Assembly: GCF_051014685.1 (NCBI RefSeq)
Contig: NC_135051.1
Location: forward strand, 10,435,557-10,499,556
Source of the DNA: Ptiloglossa arizonensis
Taxonomy: Eukaryota; Arthropoda; Insecta; Hymenoptera; Colletidae
DNA: 64,000 bases
Direction: 5' to 3'
Shown: positions 25,701 to 38,700 of the stretch, one piece after another
Layout: each line of letters starts with the position of its first letter
How positions within the stretch are numbered: position 1 is the stretch's first letter
Notes under the pieces: generated by a model
Told to the model about the DNA's origin: nothing
What the model saw: only the letters and a program-made list of their open reading frames with translations
Databases searched by the model: none
Position numbers and translations under genes: made by a program

Positions 25701-27502
25701 AAAAATTTGTAAATAGTTATCAACCGAAACACACTATCTATATTTTTCCGTACGAAAAATACAAGTGCTTCGGTTACAATAAACTTCTAAGTACAGCAAT
25801 ATCTGGTTAACTGTTACGGAGTTATTTTCATCGCTTTTTGAAGCAGTCTCATTTTCACTGTTTCCCTTTTTCATTCCCGACGTATTTACAATAATGTCTC
25901 GCTGTACAATGTTGCAGGAGATAACATCCGTTATATCTGAACAACCTTATAACGTATAGCGTGCATTGTTGGAAATTTGATGTTCGGAAGGTGTGCTGGT
26001 ACGATTGATCGTAGTAAATAGATTATAAAACGATAGAAACTATTAAATTCTAGTGAAAATTTACAAAAGTAGATGTAAAAGGTAACGACACCGTAGATGA
26101 AAATTTCGCAATAAAATTATACACACCAATTAAAAGGATTTCTTTGATTTATAGAACTAGAAATTGCTGTTTTTAGAATAATTGTTATCAAAGAAGATGA
26201 CTTCTCTTAAAAGCCATTTCTATAAATTTTGAATACATTGTTTATAAATGATTTATTTCTACAAGAAAGATTTATTTTCTTTTAAGACTTCTATTTCACT
26301 TTGGATGGTTTAAATATTTACACATACATACAAGTATGACTATGCAACGAATGCGAGAATAACTTAAACACAGAAGTGTAATATTTATTTCATTACATTG
26401 CGATGTATTCAATTATTATTAATCATTGCGAAATAATTTTCGGTTTCAAGAGGGGATATTTTATTCGGATTTATATACTCATCGATCTGTCTTGTACTTC
26501 TTTAGTGTAAATTCGAACAACCGAAAGTGTGTTGACAAAAGCCGGCGGAGAGTGTTGTTTGTCGCAACAAATTTCATCTTCTAATGAAATTAAACATTTT
26601 TATATTTCAACATTTAAGTTCAAACACGACTTTATTCGAACTTTTAATTATGTGTAAAATGGAACCCTTTTAGACGATGTTTGGATTCAAATTCACCGGA
26701 AAAGTCCCGCCAAACCATTAATAATACTTTGATCAAGATATAATGCAAAATATTTTCAGTTACAGATGTTCAATACGATGTTGTATTTCGATTCATCGTT
26801 CTTGGTGTCTATTTATTCTTTTTGGGTGATCCGTTTGAGTTTCATCAGTTTCGAAAAGAAATTTTCGATCCGACTTCAAATTCAAGGCAGTTTTAAAATA
26901 TTATATATACTACTTAGTAGAATAGATTTCTCGTAGTGAAACCGAGGATTACTTTATTCTGCTTCTATATTAAAAAAAAAAGTAATAAGAGATATGTGTA
27001 AAAAGCTTATACAACTTTCGAAAATTTTGCAATTTTTACCTCCATACATGTTGCAAGTTTGGATTATACGAGAAAAATGAGTTAAATTAGTCAGAGCTTG
27101 TGTTTTTACGCGATATGGTGCGTAACCATACTTACAGATGCTTCGTTTTGATTATATAAATTCGTACAATTAATGAACATTCTCGAGATCGTTTCTTCTT
27201 GAATGGTGTTTACTGGTAGGCAATGGACTCGAACTTGGAGAGGTGGGTTGAGAAAAGAAAAATAGGGAGAGTGATAACAACGGAATAAGCAGATAGGTTG
27301 AAAATTTCATTACGATGAAGTGGAATTTTTGTCTCGTTTTTGTTAACGTGCTGCTTTAAAATCATCGATCTGTCTGTTATTTTACGGGTCGTTTGCGCAG
27401 AATGATATATTGACACTAATGAAGAGTTTAAATGATAAAGTCGCAGAATATCCGAAATAATGCAGAGCGAGATATGATTTAAAAAAACAAGGAAAACTTG
27501 TT
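22759..27502. other. A+T-rich region, no gene seen
   Basis: No domain recognised on either strand. The stretch 24900-25200 is less A+T-rich than its surroundings and has small open frames with no known product. A second, similar frame at 25601-25810 is likewise unrecognised. Confidence 0.4.
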
Positions 27503-27700
27503 GACTTGTAATTTTGGAATTTAACAGTGTAAAAATGTTGTTTTTTGGTGTTATTTCTGCAAATATATATTGCGTTAATTGTGTGGCGAAAGGAAAACAC
27601 TGACTTGTAATTTTGGAATTTAATAGTGTAAAGATATTGTTTTTTGTGTTATTTCTGTAAGTATATATTGCGTTAATTGTGTGGCGTATAATATTTTTGA
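27503..27700. repeat. Tandem duplication, 99-bp unit, two copies
   Basis: The unit starting GACTTGTAATTTTGGAATTT at 27503 recurs at 27602 with about 10 mismatches and ends GTTAATTGTGTGGCG in both copies. Because 99 is a multiple of three, it sustains a long minus-strand open frame (27210-27719) with an internal protein repeat that is probably not a gene. Confidence 0.85.
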
Positions 27701-29385
27701 TAAGAATTATTTTAAACAAAAAATAAGATTTTCATTAATATATATGAAAAGTGATTGGTTTCTTTTGATTGCTGCTATTAGTTTTTTGAGTTATTCATTA
27801 TTAAAAGTCGATAGAAAGATCATATAAAATTGAATATTTTTTAACTATGTGTTCTGCCCAGGGACAAATGACATCAGGTCACGCTGCTATATTTACCCGT
27901 ATTTAGTGGTTCATTTTTCAGCTTTTCTATTTCATTCAAACTTTTGTGATTTATTCTAAAAGTAATGACTTCGAACTGTAGACGTTGTTACTATGTTGTT
28001 ATACTGCACTGATAATGATTACTAATATTTCTGTACTTTTCATTCATTTAACACGAAATTCTTTTTTGAAACCTTCCAATTATTGGCCTTACTTTTCGCA
28101 GATGATTTATGCAATGAGTGCAAATAATGACTGAAAATTAATACGATACTGCGATTATTATTGGAATACCGAAGAATACTGGTATTTTATTTCGATTTCG
28201 GCATTATATTGGTTTCGATATTGTACCGATCGGTATGGATGGCTATTTCCAAATTACGTCGGTTCATTATTATAATATGGATTATAAATCGATTTCGATT
28301 TCGATATTATATCAATTTTGATACAGCTATAACCATAATACCGGTATTACGTATTAAGTCCCTGATTCTGCTATTTTTGCGTTTTAAATTCAGAATTTAT
28401 GTGTTAGATATTTGTAAACTATCAATTTGTACTTTAATATTTTCAATTTTCTTGCACTTCTATGTTCTTATATTCGTATAATTATACTTATTAAAGGAGA
28501 TTGTAATAATAAATCGAGTAATAAACATAAAGTTTGTTGTATCATATTTCATTGTAGCTACAAATAACTTAAACGCTTTTATGTAGAGATCCTATAAAAA
28601 ATGTCGAATGTTACGTTGTAATGGTTCACCAAGGGTTGTTTCATAACAAATGTAATAATATGAAACATTGCAATTGACATATCTAAAATAATAACCTTTA
28701 TGCGAAAGAAATGTTGTGAATATTGTAATTTCTGTTATTTTTTATATTGCATTTAAGAATTATGCATAAAAATTCCAAGTTATAATGAACGTATTATATC
28801 TGTATGGAATCTTTTTATAATCTACTTGTTCCACTTGTACAAAGGATGATAGTGTTATATTTGTATAATTAATCTTTAGCAACACGATATTAAGAACTTC
28901 AATTCAAATGTTCTCCAATTAATTATTACTCGTGTTAATGCTGATTGTTTCTCTGTCATTTCTCAATTATAAGAAAGGTGTACTTCGGATCTTCGTATTT
29001 GAGTTAAGCTAACACGAAGTTAAGCGAACTGATTTCTATATTTTTAAAAGCCATTGAAACAACTTTGCTGACTGTCGTATATATCGGAAGGTAACAAACG
29101 TTTTATTATTTTAAGTTACCACTTAAAAGAGTAACGTGATTACTTGTCACCGTGTAATTTAAATATAACCTTAGTGATAAACGTTTCATCATTCAGTCAT
29201 CATGTACCAATTTAAATGCAAAACTACATTCCCCTACTAGATATGAACAATGTTTTCATGGTCGTCTCTTGTACAAGGAATGAATCATATTTTTCAATCG
29301 TTTTCTACTCTACACCTGAATCGTCACCGTCAATCTTCTCTATAATCGTTTCTGGCATTAAATTTCTTCGATGTTGATGCATTTC
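27701..29385. other. Probable 3' flank/3' UTR of the Ig gene, with a patterned patch
   Basis: No coding exon was recognised. The right end is immediately downstream (minus strand) of the Ig gene stop and should be its 3' UTR. At 28145-28360 there is a patch rich in TTCGAT and ACCGGTATT-like motifs in both orientations, unlike its surroundings and possibly the remains of a DNA transposon with subterminal repeats. Confidence 0.4.
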
Positions 29386-29741
29386 TTAAAGAATAATTAT
29401 CATCGTCGAGGAAATTAATAAAAAGAGAACTGTGGTGATTGACAACGAATACTGCCTAGAATTGGCAGCATTTATGATCACCCAGGGTGGTGACAACGAT
29501 GGTAATGTAAGTGGCCTTTCTGTTCTGTGGCCTTCCTGAATGGTACTTCCGGCTATGATCTGCGTAGTACCGAGGTCGTCGTCGTTTCCTGCCGAATCGA
29601 AATCGTCGAAGCCACCTCCATGTGCCCGCCTACCACTGATGTTGTTCTTTTTCTTTCCTTTTGATATCGGCCTCTTCCGGGGTTTTAGATCGGTATTCTT
29701 CGCGAGAGTGCTGGGAGTGGTTATCGCGAAAAGATGCAACT
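29386..29741 (-). CDS. Ig gene, last coding exon with GPI-anchor signal
   Basis: The acceptor (TATTCAG) lies just right of 29741; the first two bases complete a Glu codon with the preceding exon, giving ELHLFAITTPSTLAKN. A lysine/arginine patch (RKRPISKGKKK), a Gly/Asp-rich stretch (GGGFDDFDSAGNDDD) and a Ser/Pro region follow. The C-terminus is hydrophobic (LSITTVLFLLISSTMIIIL) with no cytoplasmic tail, as expected for a cleaved GPI-attachment signal. Stop TAA at 29388-29386. Confidence 0.9.
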
Positions 29742-32700
29742 CTGAATAAGAAGAAGGAAATGAATTAGATACGAATGCAATAGTGCGTATTCCGATTGTT
29801 TCAGAAGATACCAAGGTTTAAAAAAGTTCATTCTTTACATCAGATCACTTTATAAGTCTTCGTTTATTTTTGTTCAAATAACTTGGACTCGAGGAAAGTA
29901 TGCATAGATAGATGAAAAATATTAATCATCTACAGAGTGGCTACCTGTTTATGTAACCTGTTATCCAATGGCTAAATTACTTTTCCAATGTCTATCATAG
30001 AAATAGTTTATTTTCAGAGATTTGTCCAGTGTCAATTTCAATATATCTAAGTGGCTGAAAAGTTTGATTTTCAAAAACTTGTCTCAATTTTCGAATGAAA
30101 TCATCGGTTCTGTTCATACTCACAATAGTCTGTGTAACATGCCTTTGTTTTTCAATTGCGAATGGTAAAGTTCGTTCGATATGTATTTTTATTATTTTTA
30201 TTCTAAACCGATATATGTTTACTCATCATTTATTTATTTTATTAACATTTTAGGGTAAACATTTACGAATACTAAGAAAAGATACTGATTAATCGTGAGA
30301 ATATAAACCATGGATCAAGTGATAGTTAAAGCTAGCAGGAGTGGAAAAGAAGTCGATTGATTTACAATATTTATTAACATTGTTTAAAATCGTGCTCAGG
30401 TAGTTATTAACACGTAATATGAGTTTTCTCCAACATAAGAATTAGGTGACAAATAACTGTGAGAGACGTTATAAATTTAAAAGACTCCAATAATTTAGGA
30501 TAATAAATGAAGCTATTAATTACATTGGAAGAACTGTTGACTGGGTAAGATGTATTTACGAAACGGTGTGTAAGTGCTATATTTTGAGTCCATAGAATTC
30601 GATACGAAGAAATTCTGAGATCAGCAATTGAAGAAAATAATTTATAAATAAAACTGTTTAGAAGTGGAAATACTTACATTATAAAAGGATTATTCCAAAA
30701 GGATAACACTCTCAGTGCAGAAAACGAACAAATAGATCTAGAACAACCAACAAACAGCCACAGAACAAAGAAGAGAAACGAATTTAGAAATTCTACCAAT
30801 AACGCTGATAGTTCAGAGTATGAATTTATTAAACCGAAAGTAATCAAGGAAAGTACAAAAAGGAACATCCTAGCAGCTGTTTTTCCTCAATCCTAAGCGG
30901 TAGATATCAGATTTAAATGGCTTGTAGCATCAACGATACAAACAGCAAGCAAATATCGAATATTAAGTGAACTAAATGAAGAAGAAAGGTTAGAAAAACC
31001 ACCACCTATATTTATCGAAGCGAACATAATTCAACAATTAATTCACGCTCAATAACGCTTAAAAGTAATTTGTAATCAAATTCAAATGCGTTGAAATTCA
31101 TGGAAAATAAGAGAAAAGACCAGATCGAAATCATTCAAACATTTAGGAAAACAATATAAAAATATTAAGAGAAAAAACTGCAGGTTGCTATACCTATCAG
31201 ACAAAAGGTGCAAGAAAGGTGCACCATTGTTGAAATCGAACCTTTACGTAAGTGTGTGCGTAAAGTGTGTAAAAAATTATAACTTCAGTGACTACCCAAA
31301 AAGGAAAAGAACAAATAATCCAATGTGTGTAAACTGTGAAGTAACAAACCCTGCTAATTACAAAGGATGCTCAATACGAAAAGAAATCCAATAGAAACTC
31401 TTCCAAACAAATCGTAATACAAAGGACTCATACGACACTGGCAGTCTTTCATCGATAAGGAATGAAATACAAACGGTTACGTATTAAGGTAATCTTACTA
31501 CTAAAACCGAGAACACGAAGACACAATACACCACTACTAATAACACTGTTCGACATGAATTTTACCTTTTGATAACTGGAAAAGAAATCACGACCTTAAT
31601 AAAAAACCTTAAAGTTAAAGAAGCTCCCAGCTACCTACGACCTAATTACAGGTAATATTTTTAAAAACATACCGCTAAAAACAATCAGGTGCATAACAAT
31701 ACTATTCAAGCAATCATGGAACTCCAACACTTCCTGTCGCAATGGAAACTCAAACTCATGGTCGCAAAGAAACGAGCAGATGTACCAAGTTCATATATTA
31801 GGTCATCCTATAAGTAATGTCGTCTCTTATCATACTTTAAATGAACACTTGAATCGCATCTCGGCGATGTGTTTATGGAAACTTCTTTCTATGTAGCTTA
31901 AAGAGTGCTCTTTCGACAGTCTGTCGGTTGCGTTCGATGTATATGCTCGCGGCATTTTATGCTATATGAATTTAAAAAAGGTAGTACAACTACGGATACG
32001 GTTAAAAACATTTGTGAAGTGTATGGTGAACATGCTTTGAATTTGAGAAAGTGTCAAAGATGGTTTTCCAAATTTCGAAAAGGTGATTTTGACCTTTCCG
32101 ACGAACCGAGATCCGGTCGACCAACAGCGTCCAATCCTGAGGCATTGAAAGCTTTAATCGGGTTAGAACCAGAATTAACTACCGATGAAATTGCTGAGAG
32201 ATTAGCAACAGTGGCAGCAGTACCGTCCATAGACATTTAATGCAATTGGGAAAAGTTCCAATAGACAATTGGCAATTGTTCTATTTCACCACGATAACGC
32301 TAGGCCACACACAGCAAGGATAACAGTAGAAAAAATAAACAATTTCAATTGGGAACTTCTGCCACACCCACCATACTCTCCGGATCTTGCCCCAAGCGTT
32401 TACCATCCAAAAAATTTCAACAATACCGAGGATGTAAAATCGGCACTAAATGAGTATTTTAATTCAAAATCCCAGAAGTTTTTCGAAAATGAAATAAGAA
32501 AGTTGACCGATAGATGGGAAAAGGTCATCGGAACTGGTGGTCAATATATCGATGATCGAAAATAAATGTAAGTATTAATTTTTTTCACCGAAAGTCACCG
32601 TCAAAAAACGACATTACCTATGGGATGTCCTAATAGATTAATTTCATTACTCCCAATACTCGCTAAGTTGTTAGAGAAGGTAATACTACGACATTTATCG

Positions 32701-35700
32701 GAACCCATCCTATGTCGCGAACTTATTTCACTTTATCAGCCGGCAACATGTTATAATTTGAAGACAGTCCTCAAAATTGAGGGACAAAAGTATATTTTTG
32801 GAAATATTTCGCGATCTAGTTGGTATGAAATAAATTGTTTCTTTTTCCTTTCAAATTCAGTGGTTTTAAATGCGAGAGCCGACCAACAAATAAGTTTAGG
32901 GAAAATAATTTTTTCAGAAAATACATTTAAAAAACTACTTCTTTGGCTACATTTTTTGTTAAAATTTAACGAACTTGCCACACAACATAAATTTTTAGAC
33001 GGAAATTGTTTTCCGATCTGTGCGAGGATGAACAGATATGAAATTGTGGTTCCTTTAGATGGTTGTACGGTAAAGCTGTGTGTAATCGTGGACGAAGATT
33101 ACATGTATATTCTTTACATGTTTATAAGATAAGATTCCGCCAGAGTGTGTTTCCAACTGGAAACCATTTCGGTCAGTAGTAAAAATGTTAGATTATTCAT
33201 AACTTTGAAAATACTATCTTGCGTTCGATACAAAACTGTATGAATAATGCTGCTGTCAGCTACAGCATTTATGTCGGCTAGATTATTGTTATAGTGACGG
33301 GTAATTAATTTAGTGGTTTCTCTGGAAATTATGTAGTAATTTTAGAATAGCCTAGGTTTAAGAAAACGTAGCTTTAACACGTTAACGACTACATGGAGAG
33401 GGACGTCAAAGTCGAAGAAATCCGACTGTCTCCTTTCGGGCTGGGATCAGTTTAGGCCCGATGATCCCTCTCTGTTTACCACAAAGGGTGGTAAAGGAGG
33501 CTTTCGCTGGGGTGAGTGGCGACGAAGATCGAGGTTCTCGCCCAACGTCAACTCCAGTGCTACTGCTGTCTGAAGACAGGCCACATTTAGCAGCGGTGTG
33601 CCTTTGCGATCGACAGTAGTGGTGTTTGCTATTTCTGTGGTGTTGCGGATCACCACAGGAGCCAGTGCGCGATGGTCCGCTATGGGTGGACTTGGGAAGA
33701 CCCGCTGGGCAAAGAATTGGGGCCAAAAATGTGCTCCACGCCCCTATCCGACAAAAGAAATAAAGAGGTCCCGGTGAGTATGGCTCTGGCTATGAGCGCT
33801 GTGGTGTGCTTGCGGTCGAGATGACGATGGAATCGTTTGCCATGGAGATGGACGACGCGGAAATCACCGCCGTAATTATTTAAGGAGTCCATTACCGCGG
33901 GGCACAAGACTTATTTGCCTAAATCTGCGTGGAGTGGGAAGTTAGTCTGACTATTGCCGACAAGCCGTATCGCGACCGGTTTGGTGAAGATAATATAGTA
34001 GGGTGACGACGGTCCCCGCCATCCTCTCTACTGGAACTGTAGAGGCTTGCATCTGCGTTTTATGGCGGGTCCGTGCTTCGGGTTTGTTAGAGGAATTGTC
34101 CACATGGCTACGGCAAGGGCCTGTCACCGAGGGTCAGGTTTATTTGTTCTTCAACCCGAGGCACGGAGTAAGTGATGGCTATTTCCCGCCATAAAACACT
34201 GCAAGCACTTGGACAGGGACCCTCTGCACAGCCTGGCACGCGAGGCCCTAGCGCGGCCTTGTTGCGTCATTTTTAGATGCTGGAAAATTCCAGCCCAGGC
34301 CTGCAGGGGTTTGGACACCCTGTCTACGTCGCGACGCCCCCACCTAAGCCCCATAGCGATGGACATGTCTTAGATTCGGCGGGACTAGGACCCGCCGTAA
34401 TTGGTCAGTCATTCGTCGCCACCCACCCTTAATTTAAGGGAGTAGGGCGAACCGAGGTGACGTTTGCACTGATCCGAAAGGTTTAGATCAGTGTACAGCT
34501 AAGAGACCACGGCTAGAGTTTGGCCTGAACGCACGGATTGAAGTGTGCAGCTTCCTGCGTTGGTTCTCATCAAGAACTTGCACTCCTCGAGGGAATTATC
34601 AGCAATTCCTCGAGCTTCAACGTAATCTTGGACCTTCGAGGAAGTTCGGCAGCCGGCTTGTACATCCAGTGAGGCGCCGTGTGTGAGAACAGCGCTCAAC
34701 ACCCCCTTGATAGCTAGCTATCAGACTAACTTCCCACGTGATACTAACCCACGTGATAGCAGCAAGCGGCGGAGACCTCGAAGACGGCATTACAATCTAC
34801 ATTGGTCCAGCCCATCGGACAACGATCAACCACAGTTAGTCCTTCCAACGGAAAGGTAGTCCTTCGAGCAAATTATAGTCGACACCATCGTGCAAACACA
34901 CTCAATGCTCGAAAGATCTTCGAGATCTACCACGAGCAACAACAGGAACGCAGAGTGTTTTTGTCTCTCGCAGACTTTTGTAATGGTCGGCCGAGACAAA
35001 GAGTTGAAGTTAAAAAGGTTGCAGTTAAAAAACAATATATTATTTATAATTAATACAATGGATACGCATTTAAGAAAGCGATGGATGAATATTTGATCTG
35101 CTCGTGATCGTAAAGTCGGAAGCGCGCCCGCGTTTTGCTTAGTCGACCTGCTTGTCGGCGTCGATGCTAAGACCGTAGCGTTTGACTCGGAAGTTCATTC
35201 CCGTGGCGTTAATTGTTCGACCTGTTCCTTCGGATCGATTGTGAAAGACTGTCGATTTCTTCCGGCCACATCCTAGAGGAAAAGAAGTCGTCCTTCCCCC
35301 TCCATGCGAGCTTGGTGTCGTGTGCCTAGTGTCGCGTGCTTGGTGCCGCGTGCAAATCCCAACGGCTAGTCCACGTGGACTGCAGCTGCGTTGCGTCAGT
35401 CGTTGTCCTCTCGAATTCTGGGAAGGCTATCTTCCAAAGGCCTAGCCGCCCGATGAGCGATCCTTGCTGTGTCCCACGTTGTTTTGGTGACTGCCGATCC
35501 TCTTGAAACTAACCGCTCCTCGCCACGCTATCTTCCAAAGACCTAGCCGCCCGATGAGTGATCCTTGCTGTGTCCCGCGTCGGTTTGGTGATTGCCGCTT
35601 GTCCGCTGTCCTTGTTCGTCGAAAGGGAGCCGTGAAGTCCCAACACAGAGGGTACTTCATGGCCATCGAAGGGGAGGGGGGAGAGGAGGGAGTTGCCGTA

Positions 35701-38700
35701 GTAGGGTGCTACGTATCGCTCAAATGCGGCCTCGTTGCTTTCGAGCAGTATCAGGTGTGGGGACGTGTGTCACAAGACTCGCACTTTGGCTGGTGCTCGT
35801 CACAGGGGACTTTAACTTCAAGTCGGTGACTTGAGAGTCTCCCAGGATGAATCGAAGCGTTCCACGTAATAATCAACACTTAGAAGTCAATGATCTTAAA
35901 GTTAATCGAAAAGCTAACAGTCTGGACTCGATTTCCTTAGGTCTAACTAACCACGGGAGGGGGTCCATAGTGCATTTGTCGCGTCGTCCAATCGTGGACT
36001 CGTTGTCTTCGAACAATACACGGCCGGGATGAGATACTGCTTTGCACGCCGTGGACTGGTGATTGGATTAGATCTCGGACCTCAAGTTCGTGTGTGTTCA
36101 GGCCTGCAACCAGCAACAAGTACACCTACGCGCACCGTCGTGCCGATGACGGGTGAGAGTGGTCGACCTCTATGAGCTCTAGATATAGGACGTGCGCGGC
36201 ACGAAGGTGCATATAAGACACCATCAAATGGGCCAAGCTCCAGAACTGGAAGAAGCATCTTCCAGAAACTTAATAATTTTAGTTTTCTTATTTAGTGTTC
36301 TCATACGTGTTTCTCTATTCTTTTTTTAAACTAAAACTATTGGATACCATATGCCGATGTACCTTTGCAAATAATATTGTTCCTTTGCAATTCCACTACC
36401 ATATCACTAACCCAATCTCTGTCAGACTTTGATAATCGGTAAGGCTTGCGATAAATCGGCTCAATACCCAGCAGCTTTATTCTTATCTCCCACGCATTCG
36501 TTTGTCTTGTTTAAACTTCTCCTGTTTAAACGAAACGCAATCTCTATATTCATTCAATAATTTTATTATCATTTGATCAAAATCAAAGACTCTAGTATCT
36601 TCCACTACGATAGATTTGCTTCTACTAAGATTTGTCACATTAACAACTAAATTATCGTTGATTTTATCTACTTTATTATTACTAAATGTTATGGAAGAAA
36701 AATTTGTAATAATTTGAACTCCGAGTTTCTATAAATATTACGACCAATAATGACTTCCTTCGACAATTGATCATCCGAAACGATTAAATATTTTATTTGA
36801 AAAGGAATATCCTCCATGCATACAATAGATTGTTCAATAAGTTTTGTCGTTCGATAAAATTTATTGAGCAACCTAGTACTATACTGTTCAATAAGTTTCA
36901 TCGAACGACAAAACTTATTAAACAACCTAGTATTAATTTTAGAAGCAGCTATGGGAACGACCAATGAAGTGTTAAATCCAGCGTACATCTTTTTTTTCAA
37001 CTAGCAAATTTATTTGCTGTGTAACACGTTCTCGAACTAATGAACAATAATTACTTAGATCTATCGTACATATTTATTTTCTCTTCCTTTTCTACCATAT
37101 ACTTTTCAAACGGTTAATATGTTTTCTTAGTTTGGATCTCTTACACTCGGTCCAAAAAACTTTATAATGTAATATAAGAAAAGGGATTTTTAAACAAGAA
37201 AGGTATATCTAGAGGTGAAAAAAATGAGATTATTTGCATATTTTCCCTAGAGGATCTGACCACGGATTGGGAAAGGTGTAGTTACCTTCGGTAGGAGAAT
37301 TATGATGAATACCATGGCTCTTATCTTAGAATTCTAGACGAGTTAGCTTCTGTAATTATATATTTAATAATATTTATATTGTGTAATGATTTACCTTGTA
37401 AGCGGGCAACACCATCGGCTTTTCCAAGAGCATTTTCAGATGAGCAAACGTATTCTCCGAAGTCTTTCTTTTTCAGAGAATTGACAGTGAGTTTCATCTG
37501 CCACGAGTAATCGTTCAGCGCACTCTCTGACATCGCATATTTGTCATTAGGTAGCAGCTTCTCGCCTAAACGAAAAACAAGAATATCGTAAGCTTTTAAT
37601 TTTACCAGGAAACAGTTTTCGATTTTTGGTGAATATCGCTTTTTTTGATAGAGCACTTGTGTCATGCCTTTCGAAAAACCAAGTGCAATACCACCAGCAA
37701 TTATTTAATACTTATTGGATTGATTGCAGTATAGCTAAAATTTGCCAACTCCTTGATAATATTGCTCTCCGCTTAAGAAGAGGCCCAAACTAGGTTGATG
37801 ATCAAGATTTTTTATGTCAAATGTTTTCTTCTATATTACTAATATAAGTTGTACATTTATCCGGACATTTTTCTTCAATCGCTGACATTAATTCTCTTAG
37901 CAGATTATGCTGCTAATCAAAAGGCTTGGATAACGTCTGAATTCTTTGCCGATTGGTATTAACCAATTAGTCACTGTTAAGTTGACAAAATAATGAAGCA
38001 ACAAAAACGTAAAATTTTCTTGTTTATCGATAGCTGTACAGCTTGTAATATTTTATCGTCGAATTATATTTTTTCGGTTAAAATACAATTTCTACCACCA
38101 AATATTACGTCAAAATTGTAGCCATTGGACCAAGAAATGATTAAAAATGTCAAAATTTTTTACAAAAAAGAAATTGTCAGAAATATTTTATCGAATGTTG
38201 AAGAAAACAAAATCACTTCTATTGGTATATTACGAGGAATACGGAAGATGGACAAATCATGAAAAAACATAACAAAAGAAACAACTGCCAACTGTTTCAG
38301 AATATGTTGATTTTTCTTTCCAATATGATAATTGATAACGAGTGGAATCAAGTTTCAGTTTATTACAATATTGAGAATACAGTGACCTTTGATGAGTTTG
38401 CAGAAGTCAAAGAGAACGTTAGTTTTATTGGAACTTTAACCGATTCCGAAATTATTGAATCTATCGATCAAAACATTTTATTGTAACAATACTGTAACAC
38501 AAAGACGATGAAGAGATTTTCGTTGATGAACTATCGATGTTAATTAAATAAACTTGAGCATAATACCCTACGAACTTTTGTAGAAACTTAATTTTGTTTT
38601 TAAACGTGAATACATTCGTTCAATAATGTAAATTTTTTAAAAATTCCTATTGTTATTATTAATATACACATTTTCATTTGCAAAACATATAAAGCTTAAA

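Noticed and set aside
29540..29749. Plus-strand frame opposite the Ig last exon
   Set aside because: It is the antisense shadow of a well-supported exon.
31905..32565. Functional mariner transposase gene
   Set aside because: Both halves are open, but the segment with the first catalytic Asp is deleted, the halves are in different frames, and the third catalytic residue is Val.
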